Assembly (NCBI RefSeq): GCF_029168945.1
Contig: NC_083610.1
Location: 69,183,580 to 69,247,579 of the forward strand
Reading direction: 5' to 3'
Length of the DNA stretch: 64,000 nt
Source of the DNA: Cannabis sativa
Lineage: Eukaryota; Streptophyta; Magnoliopsida; Rosales; Cannabaceae
The first letter of the stretch is position 1; every line of letters starts with the position of its first letter. Made by a program: the position numbers and the translations under genes. Positions 48,176 through 62,305 of the stretch are shown in pieces. Under the pieces are notes generated by a model. The model saw only the letters and a list, made by a program, of their open reading frames with translations, did not search any database and had not been told where the DNA came from.

Positions 48176-50135
48176 TTGACGATAAACGAGATTTATACTC
48201 GTTTATTAGGGTAGTTTAGAAGTTTAGAGTCTTTTATGTTAATTTGGTTTAGTTTGACGCTTATTTTCTTTTTTTTCAGGAAAATATTAAAAAAATTATA
48301 AAAAATAAAGAAATAAGCTAAATTTGTGTAAAAGCGGGCTTAAATTTAGTTATTTTTTTTTATCTTGGTGAGTTTGGCGATGTTCGAGAGCAAGAATGGA
48401 GCAAAAAGGCAAAAATTAAAAACTAGTCAGTCAGGACCATGGCTTCGAAATCTGGAGCCATGGCTCCAGAAAAGAAAAATAGCAGAATGGACCAGGGGCT
48501 GCGGCTCCTTAAGCAAAAATTTGAAAAAAAAAAAGATAAAAAGATCGTGAAAAAAAGATGACTTTCTCAAGTGGAGTTGCGACTTCGGTACCTCGAGCTG
48601 CAGCTCCTGAGGACATTTTTATCTTCTCAAGTTTAAATTCCAAATATTTTTAGTATCTTTTAGGGAGCTTTATTAGCCTATACAAACTCATTATTATTAG
48701 TGATTTTAGTACGTTTTTCAGAGCTCTAAACTCAAAACTCTTAATTAGCAACTACTTAGTATTTTTCATCAACTTCTTCTTCTTCTTTAATTTTGTTTAT
48801 GAACTTATTTTTTATTATGAATGTAATGGTTATGAATATAATTTTCATGCACTAATTTTTTTTTTATCTAGAGGTTAATTGATTCACTTTAATTTCTATT
48901 TTATTTTGCTATGATGTTCTATTGATTTCGTCCTCTTTATTTTAATCTATATGATTAATACTTAATACTTATAAATACTTAATCACTATTTGCATGTTTT
49001 TATGATTTCAATTCAAGATTTGAGAGGTGAGAGTTGAATATGCTATAGTTATATAGACATAGGTTACATATTGAGCGACAGTACCCGTATAACTTGTGTA
49101 GCAAATAGGATTTTCATTCTTAATGTATATGTTGAAACTTATTACAAATACTAAAAAAAATTTGCAGATGGATTGAAGTCTTATATCTTGAAAAAGAATA
49201 GGTTTTATTTTAGTTAACCCACTATTAAAATTGGAAGAAAAAATTGTAGAACAGATTAGTAAAATAAATAAATTAACAAGTTGATAAAATTAATACCCTA
49301 AGTTTCATTCATTAATTTTCATAATCATTGGTTGCTTATTTTAATTTTCTTAGTTTTAAAAATATTACCTAAATTTTTGTTTGCCAAATAGAAAGTAGAA
49401 AAATAATTATTAGTACTTGGTAATAGCCTTCATGGAACGATACTCGTGCTTATGCACTATTATTACTTGAAACAAAATGTATGCTTGTGTTATAATTTTT
49501 TTCCTGTCAAATTTTTGGTGCTGTTATCGGAGACTAAATTACTATTATCAAAATTAATTATTTTTTGTTCTTTTGTTTATTTTAACATGTTCTATTTGGT
49601 TTGCTTCTTACTTCTTAAATTTTGGAATTAATAAAAGTTTTTGCGACAACAAGGTTTGGAGTCACTAGTGCCTCTTGATCCTAAAATTGAAAAAACTTGT
49701 AGGTGAAATAAAAAAAAATGGTTGCCCATGGAGATAATAACCTTCAGAATAACAACAATAATGTGGTTGATCACCCTAATTTAGCCAATGCCGCCAATGC
49801 TAAAAAAGCAGCTCAAGCTAATATTCTTTTGAGAGATTATGTACTCTCAATTGTCACGAGGGTTCACTCATGTATTCGTCCACCTGCTGTAGAGGCAAAT
49901 AACATTGAAATCAAGTCTGCCATAATTCAGATAGTGTAAAATTGTGTTCAGGAGGCTGCCTAATGAAGATCTAAATATACATATCACTAATTTTCTAGAG
50001 TTATGTGCCACATTCAGAATGAACAGAGTAAGTAATGATGCAATCTGTTTGAAGCTTTTTCCATTCTCAAGGCTATTTAGCTCAATACAACTAATTCGTA
50101 GACTAAGATTCATTAATACCCAAGTCACGTAAAAA
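48176..50135 (+). mobile_element. Athila-like Ty3 relic: LTR, primer site and start of gag
   Basis: A decayed primer site TGGTGCTGTTATCGGAGA at 49516-49533 resembles the Athila-type site (TGGCGCCGTTGCCGGGGA) after CpG decay. The sequence before it, ending CCTGTCA at about 49509, is taken as the LTR, and its start near 48176 is uncertain. The gag begins at the ATG at 49718. SRPAVQANN-like sequence ([18 protein letters not shown]) is followed, after a frameshift near 49940, by LPNEDLNIHITNFLELCATF and NDAICLKLFPFS. It stops abruptly near 50135, with pol missing. Confidence 0.75.
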
Positions 50136-51118
50136 CCTTCATTTCTATTTTCTTCTATTTGATATATTTTCTTAATTCTTATTTTATTATATTGAGTTTC
50201 TAAAGATATTGGTAAACAAACGACACAACACTAAGCATGAATAGATTACCCAAAAAAACACAATATATTAAAAATTATTGTAATTTGATAATCCATCTAT
50301 CTATCTATATACTTATATAATGCTGTTGTTAAGGTATGTGAGGTGGCAGTACCAATAATTTTCTTTCCCTATTCTTTGCTCTCTCATTTTTCTTAATTTT
50401 AAAATTTTGGTTAATTTGTAGTACTCACTAAATTAATGTAATATATTGATTTATGATAAGCGTATAAACATTAATTAATTCATTATATACCCTATTTTAA
50501 ACTGATATATGATAAACGTATAAACATTAATTAATTCATTATATACCATATTTTAATTCTAATACAAAATTCAAAAGTCACATGTTATTAAAGATTTGGT
50601 CATTATTACTTATGACTAAAAATATCATTAATACAATAAAAGAATTAGTAATGCCTACAGTAATATATAAAATGCTTTTTCTATTCTTTCTTCTATCCTT
50701 AATATATTTTACTATAAATAATATACAGTAAGACATTCAATTATACATATTGCCCATAAAATTATATTCAATAAAAAATATGTACTCTGATCCAATTATG
50801 GAGGTAGAAATGAAGGGCTTATTTTGAGAGCTAAACTTATATTACTAACAGGTGCTGCTGATTTTACTCTTTTCTAAATGTTTGGGTTTATTTGATTATA
50901 ATGGTTGGTCTGAAAAGATGAACAAAGCAAAAATTTCATGCAAGACATTTGTGGTTTGAACATTGAAGGTATCCATCGTGATCATTATCATTTCATCTTT
51001 TTTCAAGTTTCGTTTGTTTTTTTTTTTCTATTACTTTAAAAATAGACTTCTAAAATTATGAGTGAAAGTCTTTTATTTTACTTAATATTTTATCTTCATA
51101 TATATATATATATATATA
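50136..51118. other. No gene seen; AT-rich, with a possible degraded Helitron 5' end
   Basis: Near 50292 a TCTATCTATATACTTATATA motif followed by GAGGTGGCAGTACC resembles Helitron 5' ends, but no matching 3' end was tied to it. A 27-bp stretch around 50475-50500 is repeated at about 50510-50540 (ATAAACATTAATTAATTCAT). The remainder is AT-rich intergenic DNA. Confidence 0.4.
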
Positions 51119-53194
<2,076 letters not shown>

Positions 53195-53209
53195 TATATA
53201 TATATATAT

Positions 53210-54153
53210 GGAAGAGGTTTCAATGGTTACATTTTTATTGTAACCATCATGGTTACATTTTTTTAAGTCATTGGATTACTATTTAATGGTTGTGATTAAT
53301 TTGAAAATTAAATAAAAATAAATAAAAAATAACTTGTAACCTGAAAATAACCTAATCATTTATTTCCTTATAAAACTTTAATTAAGATTAATTATATTTT
53401 AAAATTAAATTAATTATAATTATTAATTAATTTTTTGCAATTTATTACTATATAAGGATCTTTTAGCAATTTATTTTTTTTATACTTAAATTATTTAAAA
53501 TTTTATAGCAAAATTTTTTATAATTTAAAATTATACACATATAATTTCATAATTTAAATTTTATTATACTTGTAATCTTAATTTTAAATTATTACACATA
53601 ATTATTTAATTTTTTTATTTAAATATTTAAAAAGTAAAAAATAAAATAAGTTGAAGAATTTTTTTTAAAAAAAATGGCTGCGCTTGTTATCGATTGATTA
53701 GCTCGAGGCCTCATACTTAGTTCATATAATTGTAACAAAATAATTAAATATCATTTAAAAATAATTAATTATTTAAAAATTTATTATAAGAAGAGAATTT
53801 TAATTTGTGTCAAAAGAAGTTTAATTTTTGTAAAAAAATAAATTTTTTTGTAAATATTATAATTAAATGACTTAATTATTAAAATAATTCAAGTAAGGAT
53901 TTAAATATAAATATTAATTACTAAAAGAGGTCTTGTTAAATATTTAATTAATTATTTTAAGAAAATAGTTAATTATAATTAAATAATTCTAAAAAGGAAT
54001 GTCTATTTAATTAATTATTTTAAGAAAATAGTTAATTATAATTAATTAAATCTAAAAAAGGAAAGTCTACCTATTAGTAACTTGCTATTACAGGTTAAAG
54101 AAAAATGTAACCATATGGTTACAATAAAAATGTAACTATTGAATAGTCACCCA
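53210..54153. mobile_element. Foldback element with 'GGTTACA' inverted ends
   Basis: The left end reads AATGGTTACATTTTTATTGT then AACCAT. The complement of the right end reads AATAGTTACATTTTTATTGT then AACCAT, and the two continue into GGTTACATTTTT. Both flanks are TA repeats, which hides any target duplication. The interior is very AT-rich without coding sequence. Confidence 0.75.
53942..54068. repeat. Tandem duplication, about 63 bp x 2
   Basis: Both copies contain TTAATTAATTATTTTAAGAA then AATAGTTAATTATAATTAA and end with CTAAAAAAGGAAAGTCTA or a close variant. Internal to the foldback element. Confidence 0.7.
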
Positions 54154-54160
54154 CATATAT

Positions 54161-55227
54161 ATATATATATATATATGTCTTATGATTATGGGTGAAGGTC
54201 TTCTAATTTATTTAATATTTTTTATCTCTATATACGTCTCATGGTGAGGTTTAATTGTCTTAAAATAAGTGATCACTAGACTATTGAGTAAAGTCAATGT
54301 GTATAAGGCTTTGGTTCACAAAGAAATTAAGAAAGGACGACAAGAGTATGAAGAAGCAGGATGAAACTCTACTTGAAAGACTCTAAGATCATACAAAATG
54401 GGATGGTAATGTCTCCTTATTTGCCAATACACAAGAGAACAACGATGAAGTTTATATTAGCTATTAGAGACGATAAAAAATTCTTATCCAACATTGTGTA
54501 TTATTATGTTTAGATTTCTTTTTAAAATCACTCCCATATTGTGCTACTGTATATTTGGACATTTATATTCGAATAAAGTTCTAATTTAATGTGGTCTCTT
54601 TTATTTTATTTTTCTCTCTTTTATTTAGAAACCATGGATACATCAATTTTTTTTATAATTAATTTTATGGCATAAGTTATATGTAATTTTAGTACTATAT
54701 ATAAATTTTGTATGCTCCAATCATTCATTTGTAACAAAATTCATATATTATTAATAATTACATACAAAACATATTGCTTATAAATTTATATCATTTTTTT
54801 ACTCTTAACATAATTATTCAAGTAAAAAAAAAATACTTCCTTTCAATAATATTAATTCAAAATAATAAATATTTTTTAATTAATTTATTTATGTTATATT
54901 GATATTATTTTATTGCTATCCATAAAAAATTTTTCAAATTTTATATTAGAAGGCTAAAAAAAAGAAAAGATGCTATATTAGAGTGCACAAAATTATTATC
55001 ATAACCAAACAAATCTTATAAAACAGTACATAAAACATAAATACAAATTAAATTTTAATTTCATAACACAACAAATCCATATTTTTCTTTAGTGGTTAGA
55101 GAGACATAAAATAAAATAAATTGTAATATAACTTCTAAATTTAATATTTACTTTTATTGTTTTATTCGAAAAGTATGTAGAGAAAAAACACTTATATATA
55201 TTGTAACTTTATATATAATATAATCAC
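54161..55227. other. No gene identified
   Basis: Around 54240-54480 the sequence is more balanced and purine-rich (AAGAAATTAAGAAAGGACGA) and may be an old exon piece. I could not match a frame to any family. The rest is AT-rich. Confidence 0.4.
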
Positions 55228-56514
55228 TCAATATATAGAAAGGAAGATTTTAAAGAGTTGATGTAGCATGCTTAAGATTCTTATTATTTCTAATACTTAT
55301 TTTTTTTAAATTTTTTTTTACTAATTTTGTAACCCTCTATATGTAGACCAAAAATCATATATATATATATATATATCATACTAATACTATACTTAATACT
55401 AATAACTTTTATCTATATAAGATATCCTCATTTAAAAAGAAACAAATTAAATATAGAGGCTAAATTTTACTTTGTATCATATGAAATTATTATTACGACT
55501 TGAGTCTTTTATATATATTTGTAATAGATTATTTTTTTTCGCAGAAGCTAAATTTCATTATGAAAGATCTTTCACTACAAGAAACACAACTAATCATTAA
55601 TTTGATGAGTATGATCATCATTCTTGCTACAATTACTTTTTAGGTGAGTCTTAATATTTTCCTTAAATTTGTTGATTTTACAAGTGTTCAATAGAATTTC
55701 TTCATTTTTATTTATCTTTTAAAATTTGTGCTTATTGATTTGTTAAGTTTGTGTTGTGTATGACAATTGCTAGGAATTTTTCTTGTAAAATACATATTGT
55801 AGTAATGTGTTGCGGTATTACTATACAAACTTTTATCTTCTAATCTTTATCCTCTTATTTTTTTCTAATTAATTAGTTAATTTTTTATTTATTTTTCTCA
55901 CTTAATTATCTTCAATAAGAAGACATGTGTATTTTATTATTTCTTTAAACTTCATTTTTTTTAAAAAAATAATAATATTATTTTCCCCACTTTAAAGTAA
56001 ATATGTTGTGCCAACTTTTGTTGTATTTTATTAAATATAATTTTTAATTTAAAGCAAATATGTTGAGTTGTTTAGTAAGTGAGTTAGAGAAATGAATATT
56101 TATAAGAGATATATAAGTTATACAAAGTTAATTTTTAAAGTTGATTTATTTTAAAATGTGTAGCGTATGTAATTATTTTTAATTGATTAATTTAAAATAT
56201 AAATACATCAAGAAGTTTATTATTTAGTGAATTACAAATTTAATTAATAAAATTAAAAAAAAAATTGCATAGCCAATGAGTTACAGAAAATAAAATTCAT
56301 GATGTTAAATTTTAAAATGTATGTAACATTGATATGTATTAATTAATTGTTCATAAACTAATATAATATTAATGTGTCTTAGTGTATTAAAATGATTGTT
56401 ATATAACTTTTTTATTAATTTTTATTGTAAAACAATATTTTTATCATCTTAATTTATATTAAAAGAATAAATGAAAAATAAAAAACAGATTTATAGATTT
56501 ATTTATTTTTTTGA

Positions 56515-57000
56515 TGTAGTGAACAAAGTCACACATGATTAATAAAGTAGCAAATCACAATCGGCAGTGGAATCTTCTTGAACCAAGATAGCTCATCGTC
56601 TAACCGAATGACATATTTACCAAACCACGAGCTGTAGAATTCTTATTGTGAGCTACATGGGACAAAACTGTCTCTAAAAATTTAGACAATAAAACTATAA
56701 CTTCTTCAAACAGCACCCCATCACATTGAAAAACTATTTCCAATCAGGCCCGGCCCTGGGCATAGGCGGGCTAGGCCTGTGCCTAGGGCCCACCTATCCC
56801 AGGGGCCCAAAAAAAATATTTACCTTTTAAAATTATACCATTTTTTTTACTGATTTTGAAAAATACCATATTTTTTTCTAAATAAGGGCCCAAAATAATT
56901 TTTTTTTCTATGGCCCACTAAAAGTTAGGGCCGGCCCTGTTTCCAATATTAATAGTTATCGCCAGAGCTAGTAGAACTTAAAAAACATCGCAACCCAAAC
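56515..57000 (-). mobile_element. 5'-truncated LINE 3' end, same family as the 24.8-34.4 kb LINE
   Basis: On the minus strand the sequence parallels the RNase H end of the large LINE, around the LSHVA segment, to the family's closing ...LLIMCD-like tail, followed by an impure poly(A) (plus-strand TTTATTTATTTTTTT near 56500-56513). Stops and substitutions make it a dead fragment. A hAT MITE splits it at 56745-56939. Confidence 0.75.
56745..56939. mobile_element. hAT-type MITE (195 bp) with perfect 8-bp target duplication
   Basis: Inverted ends: the left reads CAGGCCCGGCCCTGGGC and the complement of the right end CAGGGCCGGCCCTAAC. The 8-mer TTTCCAAT flanks it at 56737-56744 and 56940-56947. 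CAGGG ends and an 8-bp duplication are hAT characters. No transposase. Confidence 0.92.
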
Positions 57001-57811
57001 CAAAAAATAGAGTAATATTAGTTAATCAAATGCACATAAAAATAATGATAGTTGTAATCATTTTTCTATAACTGTATTTACTATTTTTTTTTATCTCAAG
57101 CGCATTATTAAATAAAAATATTATTTCTTAAAATATATATAATTTTAAAAATATCATATATATGCTACGCAAAGCGAGGCCTGTCATCAAGAGGTTGTTG
57201 GGAGGTCTTTGTGTTTCTAAGGTTGGTTTTCATCGAGAGCCTTCTACAACAATTATCTGATGAAATCGGAGGGACCCATTGTTGGATATTGGGTTAGATT
57301 CTATCATCGAAGTCTAAAGTCATGGTTTGAACACTAAAGCATCATCACATGGGATTATTTTTAGAATGAATTGGCATATCAATTAGAAACAATACTAATA
57401 TAATTTCAAAAATTGAGAGCTTTTTATGTCGCAAATTTTTATTTAATGGTATTTATTAGACTATCGGCATCAATCTAAATAATTGGCGGTTTATGCCGCA
57501 AAATATAATTAACTTAGTATTACTTAATTAATTGTACATTTTTGGATGAATGCAAGAAAGATTCTTGAATTTTTTTAATATTTTGTCAAAACTTTAAAAT
57601 TTAAATTAATCTTTTAAAATTGAAAATAAAACTTTATTTAAAAAAAATTGTCAAATAATAGAAGATTATAATTTATATTTTATCTTGCTATTTATGGTAT
57701 AAGTTTTTAACTTTAATTATATAAAATTAATTATAAATTAATAAAATTATATATTTTTTTGTCAATTATTGAAAAGACCGCGCAACACGCGGTTACGGTT
57801 ACGTTAGCTAG

Positions 57812-58059
57812 TACTAATAATAATAATGAAGTATGATGATAATGAGCTAGCTCTTTTATGCATATCACTATTATAACTAGCTCTTCTAGTCATCACATTT
57901 TGGAAATTCATAAAAACTTTTAGTGAAAGACGTAAGATCCCATTGAGATCAAATAATTCCATTGAATTAAGTATAATTGTACGTGTGATAGCATTTACTA
58001 TATCAAGAATATCAATGAACTCGATGATTTAAATTACTTAGGATACCTTTTTTAGCTTT

Positions 58060-58106
<47 letters not shown>

Positions 58107-58887
58107 TAATAATAATAATAATAGTAATGAGAATTAACCTACATACCATATTTTTTTTTTTAAATTTACTATTTGGGTTGTTTCGGTAGTTTCTATGTGG
58201 GTTGCCATGTGAATTTTAGTTGCGATTTAAGTTGCTCCGTTGGTTGTTATGTAGATTTCTGTAAAAATACAAAAAAAAAAAAAACTATTTTAAAATGTAT
58301 TTACTAATAATAATAATAAATATTCAAATTCTAATCCTTCTAATTAATTATGTATAAAGTATTGTTGAAAAATTGTATAAAACAATAGAAACTATATAAA
58401 AAAAAATATAATTTACTGATTAATTCATTAATTGTAAAAACATAGTGGAAAAATAAAGTTTGAATTCGAGCCCATATAAAAAAATAAGTTGACCCATTTA
58501 TAAAAAACTCAAAGTACGACACGAAAATATGGATTTAACACAACACAGTACGACTCATATTGTTTTATGGACCAGGACAAAATGATTTATTTTAGGTTTT
58601 TTTAAAGCACATATTAAAATTTTTACTTTTATATTTTTTATTGTGGGGTAGAATTTTTTTTTTAAAATTACTGTATAAGTGTTATACTGTGTACTATGTT
58701 AAGTTTTTACAGTTGTTTCACGATTATTTTTTAGTTGTTCCACTGCAGTTTTAATAGTAATGTTTTGATGTTTTACGATTGTTTTATAAAAAGACAATAT
58801 TTTTATAAAAAATTTCATGTGACAGTAAAATTGTAAACTTTTAACTAAAATATAGTATATATATTTTGTAAAAATCCCTTTATTTTA
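57812..58887. other. No gene seen; AT-rich spacer
   Basis: Contains an AAT microsatellite and low-complexity runs. The 60-codon minus-strand frame at 58340-58522 is low complexity and has no support. Confidence 0.5.
58061..58126. repeat. (AAT)n microsatellite
   Basis: About 22 units of AAT with two interruptions (GAT and AGT). Confidence 0.95.
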
Positions 58888-59258
58888 GGATAAATACTAT
58901 TTTAGATTTTGTGTTTTACAAAAGTTACCAATTGGACCTTCTGTTTTGTTAAATGACAAAATAGTTCCTGTATTTTCTAAAATGGTACAAATAAGACCCT
59001 GAAATGATTTTTTTGTCAAAATACAATTTAATAATAACTGATCTAAAAGTGTTATGACAAAATTGTTTACATTTTATATATCTGTTCGTATTAGCAATTG
59101 TCTTTAAATTAGTTATATTAAAAAAGGTTGTAAGAAATTAAACTCAACGTCTTATTTTTATTATTTTAAAAAATACAGGATTTATTTTATCATTTAACAA
59201 AAATATAAAATTAAATCAATAACTTTTGCAAAACACACATCCAAAATAGTAGTTACCT
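58888..59258. mobile_element. Foldback element (MITE-like) upstream of the plus-strand gene
   Basis: Inverted arms of about 100 bp: the left GGATAAATACTATTTTAGAT and the complement of the right end AGGTAACTACTATTTTGGAT. Further in, both carry TGTTTTGCAAAAGTTA-like and TGTTAAATGAYAAAATA-like segments. No target duplication could be fixed. It ends about 435 bp before the ATG of the next gene. Confidence 0.7.
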
Positions 59259-59693
59259 ATTACTTTATTGCGAGCTTTTCGCTAAGTCGGACGGACGGTC
59301 ACGACACACACTTATTTAGACTTTAGAGCATGAGAGCTGTTGAGCGTGTTTTGGTAAAGATGGGAGGGCGTTTCGGTAATCTTTAAACGTCGTAGCGTTT
59401 TATACGCAAGCAAAATGACGACTTGTCGTTTCCGTATTATGTTCCCGCGTTTTGCTAGGAGGCAATTGCCAGTTGGCCCTATAGCAAGGGCATTATCGGT
59501 ATATAGAAAAGAATAGCCGACTTAAAGTTAAAAAGAAGTCGGTGATCTAGACATATATATATATATAAAGACCTAAAGACATTATTAGGTTAAAAGTAAA
59601 GCGTGTTCGCCGTCGAAACCCTAACATTTCGTCATCACCCTGTTTAGATCGGAACAGAATCTTGATTCGTTTGTTCTTGTACTATACAGAAGA
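59259..59693 (+). promoter_or_regulatory. Promoter and leader of the SRCFPFPPP-family gene
   Basis: This region is markedly more GC-rich than the AT-rich DNA to its left. A TATA run (TATATATATATATAAA) ends at about 59568. A telo-box AAACCCTAA lies at 59616-59624 and a TTGGCCC element at about 59473. In plants telo-boxes with TGGGCC-type elements are common in promoters of nucleolar and translation-related genes. The role here is inferred. Confidence 0.6.
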
Positions 59694-62031
59694 ATGTCTC
59701 GGTGTTTTCCCTTTCCTCCACCTACATATGCGAACAAAGGAGAGGCCTTGGACGAGTTGATTAAGGTTTGTTGAGCAAATCTGGTTTTTGCTTTATGCTC
59801 AACTACTTTCTACGAAGTTATCATTAATCACAAGGCCTCTCTTTTAACCCAACAGTTCGTTTGTGCGTCAATATACCTTAGTTTGTTGTCTATCTTTTGG
59901 GTTTTAGGTTGAAAGTATTAATAAGGTTTAGTAGCAATGATTCATCTGACCCGGATTTGGGAAATATATCGTTTAATGTTATGTGGGTTTTGGCTGAAAC
60001 TGATAACCAATAGTTTAAAAAGACCTAAAATTGTTGGATGATTAATCTTCTTAAGAAAAGAATTGTTTGTCTGAAGTATTGAGTTAGGCCCTTTCCAGAT
60101 CTTGTTTCATTGCATTATTTGGTATTTTCTGTACCATTGATTTGTAGTCACATAAGGGCAAGATGTTTTTTCATTTATCTTCCGTTCCTTGGTTATTTTA
60201 ACTGATGAAAGTTAAGAGCTTCATTCTTTTTTTGTCATGGGAATTGTTTCGTGCGTTATGTCAAATGACCCCAAATTAAATTTTTTTCTTTCGATTTCAT
60301 GGAATTACGAGATTAGTCTATTGTCAAACATCGATTCCAAAGATTTTAGGTCGATGTTTTATGTTAATTGTCATGATGTTAAATAACACTGAATAAAGTT
60401 TAGTAACATATATGATAACTTTTTTGTTTTAAATCTAAGCTGAGAGTTTCCTTCTTTTAATGGATATTGCTATAGTATGTTTGATGTGAATTAGAATTGC
60501 ATGTGTTGATTTGGGGAAACTGTTATAGCGTGTATCCCTTTTAGTACATAAAATTTCGGATGATGAATATCTTCTTGTACTGGGATTTGTGGATATTGCT
60601 ATAGTATGTTTGGTGTGAATTAGAATTGCATGTGTTGATTTGGGCAAACTGCGATAGCGTGTATCCCTTTTAGTACATAAAATTTCGGATGATGAATATC
60701 CTCTTGTACTGGGATTTGTGGATTTGCATGATTCTTTGTTCTACTCTACACGTGTCTTATGGGTTGTTCTGGTGCTTCAATAGCTCCGAAAAGATAAGGA
60801 GGAAGCAAAGTTGAAGAGGAAAGAACATAAATTGCAGAAAAAGTTACGGAAAGAACGTATCAGAAGTACAGAGACAGAAAAAAGTGACGCTGATGGAAAA
60901 GTGAAAAGGAAGGAAGAGAACTATTCTCAAGAGAAGAAGAGGGAAAATAACTTATATGGCGGGAACCTTTCTAAGGCAGCTGTAGAGGAGAAGCATCCTC
61001 AACAGAAGAAGAGAAAGAATGACTTGTATGGTGGTAACCATTCTAAGGCAGCTGCAGAGGAGAAATATCCTCTACAGAAGAAGAGAAAGACTGTTGTGGA
61101 TGAATCTGATCTATTAGAATCGAGTGATTTAACTCAAGAACACGAGCAACCCACCTGTTCTGGAAGTGTTAGCTTTGTGTCTGATAGCACTCAAAGCAAC
61201 CCCAAGAAGAGGCGATTGCACGAGTCATTGTCTAATGATGGCGACAGTGAAAGTGAGTTCCTTTTCTGATCTGTGTGACAAGATTTTATTAAATTTTTGT
61301 GACACTAATAACAATCTACCTGTTCAATTGATTTTATTGTAGGAAAAATTATTCGTATCAGGCTACGCAAGACTGCATCTGAGGTTCATGTATTAAAGAG
61401 TTCAGGCAGTGGTTGTATACCTAGTGTATTGACGAAAACAGAAGTTGGTAAACATATCCTTAAACCTTGCCAAGAATTGCCACTGGCTACACTGGAGGGG
61501 AGAAATGAAACGAAGAGGCACGGGCTCATTCTTAAACAATGCCAAGAATTGCCGTTGCCTCCACAAGATAGCAGCAGGCAAAGCAAGAGGCCTGAAACTC
61601 AGAAGCTCTGCCTTAAACAATCTCTAGAGTTGCCATTGGCTGCCACACAAGAGAGCAATGAATCCAAGAGTAATGAAGCTAATAAACTCGACCTTAAACC
61701 AGAACAAGAGCTGCCATTGGCTGCTCGCCGAGAGAGCAGAAAATCCAGGAGGACCTCGAAGACCAGCTTGTTTATTGATGGTAGTCAAAGCTTGGATCAG
61801 TTTTATGGAGATTTGTTAAAGCCTTGGCTTCTTCCAAGGCTTGAAGCAGAGCATTGTGATTCTGACGAAGACGATTGGCTTCTTGGGTCAAAGCAAGAAA
61901 ACAAGCAAGATGCTACAATACATAAAGCCGCCAATGTTGTGTCATGTTCTAGGACCTCTAATTTGTGGCCACAAGCTAACTACTTGCCGGAAGCTGACAT
62001 TTTTGGATTGCCTTACACCGTACCCTTTTGA
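59694..62031 (+). CDS. Plant-specific protein of the SRCFPFPPP family, function unknown
   Basis: Three exons: 59694-59765, 60784-61252 and 61343-62031, with GT-AG introns and joined phases. They total 1230 nt, 409 residues. The first exon encodes MSRCFPFPPPTY, the signature of a conserved plant family of lysine-rich proteins. Exon 2 is highly charged (Lys/Glu) and likely coiled or disordered, with two copies of a 24-residue unit (KKR-x-N-LYGGN-SKAA-EEK). Exon 3 has four units around 'LK-x-x-QELPLA' with basic linkers, then a conserved-looking C-terminus (LDQFYGDLLKPWLLPRLE, DEDDWLLGS, PEADIFGLPYTVPF). Short basic KKRK clusters suggest nuclear location. No catalytic domain is visible. The ATG at 59694 is chosen because it gives the family's N-terminus. 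The 3' end converges with the kinase gene, 274 bp apart. Confidence 0.88.
60461..60718. repeat. Tandem duplication in intron 1, 129 bp x 2
   Basis: Copies 60461-60589 and 60590-60718 begin TGGATATTGCTATAGTATG and end ACTGGGATTTG, with only a few mismatches. It lies near the 3' end of the intron and leaves the acceptor (TTCAATAG) at 60783 intact. Confidence 0.9.
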
Positions 62032-62305
62032 TATATTTTTTGTTATTTATTATTTGTAGTTTACCCTTTTGATATTTAACTAACTTTTCATTTGGTTTAG
62101 TGTCTTCTGAACCAAAGAACTGTAGTATGGAAATTTCACATTACAAAGAGCTATAAAGTCTGTACATATTTTACAACGAGCTCCAGTTTGTACTATGTAT
62201 ACAAATTATTAAAGAATTTAATTCAATCATCTAACTTCTGCTGCAATAACGTCATACAAAAATTTTCCATTGAAATGTTTATTATGTACAAGAGCATGAC
62301 ATTAT

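Larger units (their letters stand above)
55228..57811 (+). mobile_element. Probable Helitron (third copy of the same 5' end type)
   Basis: The 5' end TCAATATATAGAAAGGAAGA is followed by GAGTTGATGTAGCA, matching the ends at 24482 and 45542. A 3' end fits at 57777-57811: hairpin CCGCG-CAACA-CGCGG then CTAG (57808-57811) and T. Pairing the two ends is inference. A second, decayed Helitron-like 3' end (GCTACGCAAAGCGAGGC, then CTGTCATCAAG) at 57163-57191 could instead belong to this 5' end. A LINE 3' piece and a hAT MITE lie inside. Confidence 0.6.

Noticed and set aside
58340..58522. 60-codon minus-strand frame
   Set aside because: Phe/Tyr-rich low-complexity product of AT-rich DNA.
58879..59267. 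9-bp target duplication around the foldback element at 58888-59258
   Set aside because: Candidate flanks share only short T/A runs; no convincing match at any border choice.
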